DNA of 64,000 nucleotides. It comes from Rhizobium leguminosarum (GTDB lineage Bacteria; Pseudomonadota; Alphaproteobacteria; Rhizobiales; Rhizobiaceae). The stretch is taken from assembly GCF_001679785.1 (NCBI RefSeq), contig NZ_CP016286.1:3222001-3286000 (forward strand), written 5' to 3'. Positions 62,327 to 64,000 of this stretch are shown here, one piece after another (the stretch's first letter is position 1; every line of letters starts with the position of its first letter). The notes under the pieces are model-generated. The model saw nothing but the letters and a program-made list of their open reading frames with translations, searched no databases and was not told where the DNA came from. The translations under genes and the position numbers were made by a program.

Positions 62327-64000
62327 GCGCTTTCCTTGAATTCGGCGTCCCCATCATCGGGACCGCCCATGGAGAGATCGAGAGCGAAGCCTTTCGCCCG
62401 CGCCTGCTGACCGGCGACGCTGTTGGCGGCTGGTTTTTTGGCCCCCGGCTTGCGCGCGGTGGCCGGAGCCGGACTGCGCACCGTCATCCTGGCAGCTGGC
62501 GTGCGGTCACGGCGGCCGCCCGCCATATCGACCTTGAAGAAGGCGATCGACGTCTGCAGTTCCTCGGCCTGGGAGGCGAGCTCTTCCGAGGTTGCGGACA
62601 TCTGCTCGGAGGCGCCGGCATTCTGCTGCGTTACCTTGTCGAGCTGCTGGATCGCCTCGTTGATCTGCGAGGCGCCGATATCCTGTTCGCGGCAGGCAGC
62701 GCTGATCTCGGAGACCAGTTCCGCCGTCTTGCGGATGTCGGGTACCAGGCGGCCGAGCATGTCGCCCGCTTCCTGGGCGGCTTTGACAGTATCACCGGAC
62801 ATCGCGCCGATTTCGGCAGCGGCCGACTGGCTGCGCTCGGCAAGCTTGCGCACCTCCGAAGCGACGACCGCAAAACCCTTGCCATGCTCGCCGGCACGAG
62901 CGGCTTCGACGGCAGCGTTGAGAGCGAGAAGGTCTGTCTGGCGGGCGATCTCCTGGACGATGCCGATCTTCTGGGCAATCGTGCGCATCGCATCGACAGC
63001 GCGAGAGACGGCTTCGCCGCTGGCTTCGGCATCCTTGGCCGACTGGCGGGCGATCTTTTCTGTCTGTGCAGCGTTGTCGGCGTTCTGCTTGATGTTGGCG
63101 GCCATCTCTTCCATCGAGGCGGATGCTTCTTCGGCCGATGCGGCCTGTTCGGTGGCGCCCTGCGACACCTGCTCGGAGCTCGAGGACAGTTCCTGGCTGC
63201 CGGCCGAGACATTCTCAGCGGCGGCGATCGCATCGGCGACGACGCCGCGCAGGCGCTCGACCATCTGCTCCAGCGCGATGCCGAGCATATCCTTCTCCGA
63301 AAGGGGCTTCGGAGAGACAGTCAGGTCGCCGTTCGAGATCTGGTTGGCGATCGTTGCGGTAGTGCGCAGGTTCGCCGTCATCCGGCTCATCGAATGGACG
63401 AGATCGCGGATTTCGTCGTTGCTCTTGTGCTCGATGTTCTGTTCGAGATCGCCGATGCTGACGGCATCGGCAAGGTTGACGGCGCGCTTCAGGCCGCGCG
63501 AAATGTTGAGCAGGATCCAGATCGCTGCTGCCGACGAGACGATGATCAGGCCGATCGTCATCATGACAAGCAGATTGCGTGACCGCGCATACTGGTCGTT
63601 GGTGGCGGCGTCGGTTTCGGCGACATTGCCGGTCACCGTGTCGTTCAGCTTAGTGAGGATGCCGAGAAGCTGGGTCGTCACCTGCTGGCCTTCGCCCATC
63701 GAGATGACGCCGGCCCGAGCGTTGGACTCCGTCGTGTTCTGCGTGGCGAGACCGGCGACGCGATCCTGCAGCGCTGTCCACTTGCCGTAGAGATCGCCGA
63801 ACTGGCCCATGCCATTCCTGATATCAGGGTCTTCCGAAGCAGCGAGGCGAGCCTGCAATGTCTTGATCTGCTCGCGCTGCTGCGAGATCTCATCGACATA
63901 ACCGGCGATCTTGGTCGGATCGGTGTTGATGATCGCATCCTTTTCGGCGCGGATCGAGCGCATCACGGCATCGGAGAGATCGCCGGAATCACGCAGATTG
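62323..64000 (-). CDS. Methyl-accepting chemotaxis protein (partial, N-terminus off window)
   Basis: Open to the window edge; its start lies beyond 64000 (an internal Met at 63966 is not the start). At least 559 residues are in view. They include the end of a four-helix ligand-binding region, a membrane segment ([21 protein letters not shown]), HAMP (about 95 residues after it), and the signalling hairpin [32 protein letters not shown]. The C-terminus ([11 protein letters not shown]) has no NWETF tether. It is translationally coupled to cheW. Confidence 0.95.
   Translation of the reverse strand, partial: NLRDSGDLSDAVMRSIRAEKDAIINTDPTKIAGYVDEISQQREQIKTLQARLAASEDPDIRNGMGQFGDLYGKWTALQDRVAGLATQNTTESNARAGVISMGEGQQVTTQLLGILTKLNDTVTGNVAETDAATNDQYARSRNLLVMMTIGLIIVSSAAAIWILLNISRGLKRAVNLADAVSIGDLEQNIEHKSNDEIRDLVHSMSRMTANLRTTATIANQISNGDLTVSPKPLSEKDMLGIALEQMVERLRGVVADAIAAAENVSAGSQELSSSSEQVSQGATEQAASAEEASASMEEMAANIKQNADNAAQTEKIARQSAKDAEASGEAVSRAVDAMRTIAQKIGIVQEIARQTDLLALNAAVEAARAGEHGKGFAVVASEVRKLAERSQSAAAEIGAMSGDTVKAAQEAGDMLGRLVPDIRKTAELVSEISAACREQDIGASQINEAIQQLDKVTQQNAGASEQMSATSEELASQAEELQTSIAFFKVDMAGGRRDRTPAARMTVRSPAPATARKPGAKKPAANSVAGQQARAKGFALDLSMGGPDDGDAEFKESA

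Overview
The window looks like a chromosomal segment of a fast-growing Rhizobium of the R. etli / R. leguminosarum group. The reasons are high GC coding sequence, an alphaproteobacterial gene set (rcdA with CtrA-type boxes, a zapA / DUF4164 / 6S-like locus, a sqdBDC sulfolipid operon, an lpiA-atvA acid-tolerance operon) and several families of short palindromic repeats typical of rhizobial intergenic DNA. The species is inferred from gene content, not from a search. No CRISPR array, tRNA, rRNA, prophage or insertion sequence was seen.

Layout. 1-9.6 kb, minus strand: ybgC, then tolQ-tolR-tolA-(frameshifted tolA-like remnant)-tolB-pal-cpoB(ybgF)-tilS-ftsH (ftsH cut by the window start); tilS carries an in-frame palindromic repeat. 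9.7-13.7 kb, plus strand: sulfolipid genes sqdB-sqdD-sqdC and an unknown Ala-rich protein, with an inverted-repeat element between sqdB and sqdD. 13.8-21.2 kb: folate cyclo-ligase, YmdB-type phosphodiesterase, an MBL-fold exported protein, a PPOX-type protein, yebC, a luciferase-like oxidoreductase and an orphan chemoreceptor. 21.5-26.6 kb: ruvC, ruvA and ruvB, with one AbrB/PIN (VapBC-type) toxin-antitoxin pair between ruvC and ruvA and a second, different pair between ruvA and ruvB; then a YkuE-like phosphoesterase and a Nudix hydrolase. 26.6-36.6 kb: DinB protein, atvA-lpiA, DoxX, a decayed mechanosensitive-channel gene, gnd, a VOC-SRPBCC / ArsR divergent locus, an XRE regulator and an SDR epimerase.

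36.6-47.8 kb: 6S RNA candidate, zapA, a DUF4164 protein, then the central-carbon cluster tkt-gap-(two small genes)-cation/proton antiporter-pgk-fba, followed by a PhzF protein. 47.8-54.6 kb: a 54-residue membrane protein, an MFS transporter, a DUF1192 protein, rcdA behind two TTAA-N7-TTAA boxes, rpmE, an ABC exporter, a Bug-type binding protein and YegP. 54.9-58.7 kb: a YCII/DGPF protein with an ECF42-type sigma factor, and a MotA/MotB-like inner-membrane pair. 58.8-64 kb, minus strand: inositol monophosphatase, then mcp-cheW-cheR-cheB (transcription order), with the receptor cut by the window end.

The most unusual observations are the two toxin-antitoxin cassettes embedded in the Holliday-junction operon (the second toxin overlaps the ruvB start codon), the apparent 23-residue in-frame deletion in the CheB receiver domain, the frameshifted TolA C-terminal duplicate inside the tol operon, and the palindromic repeat translated as part of TilS.
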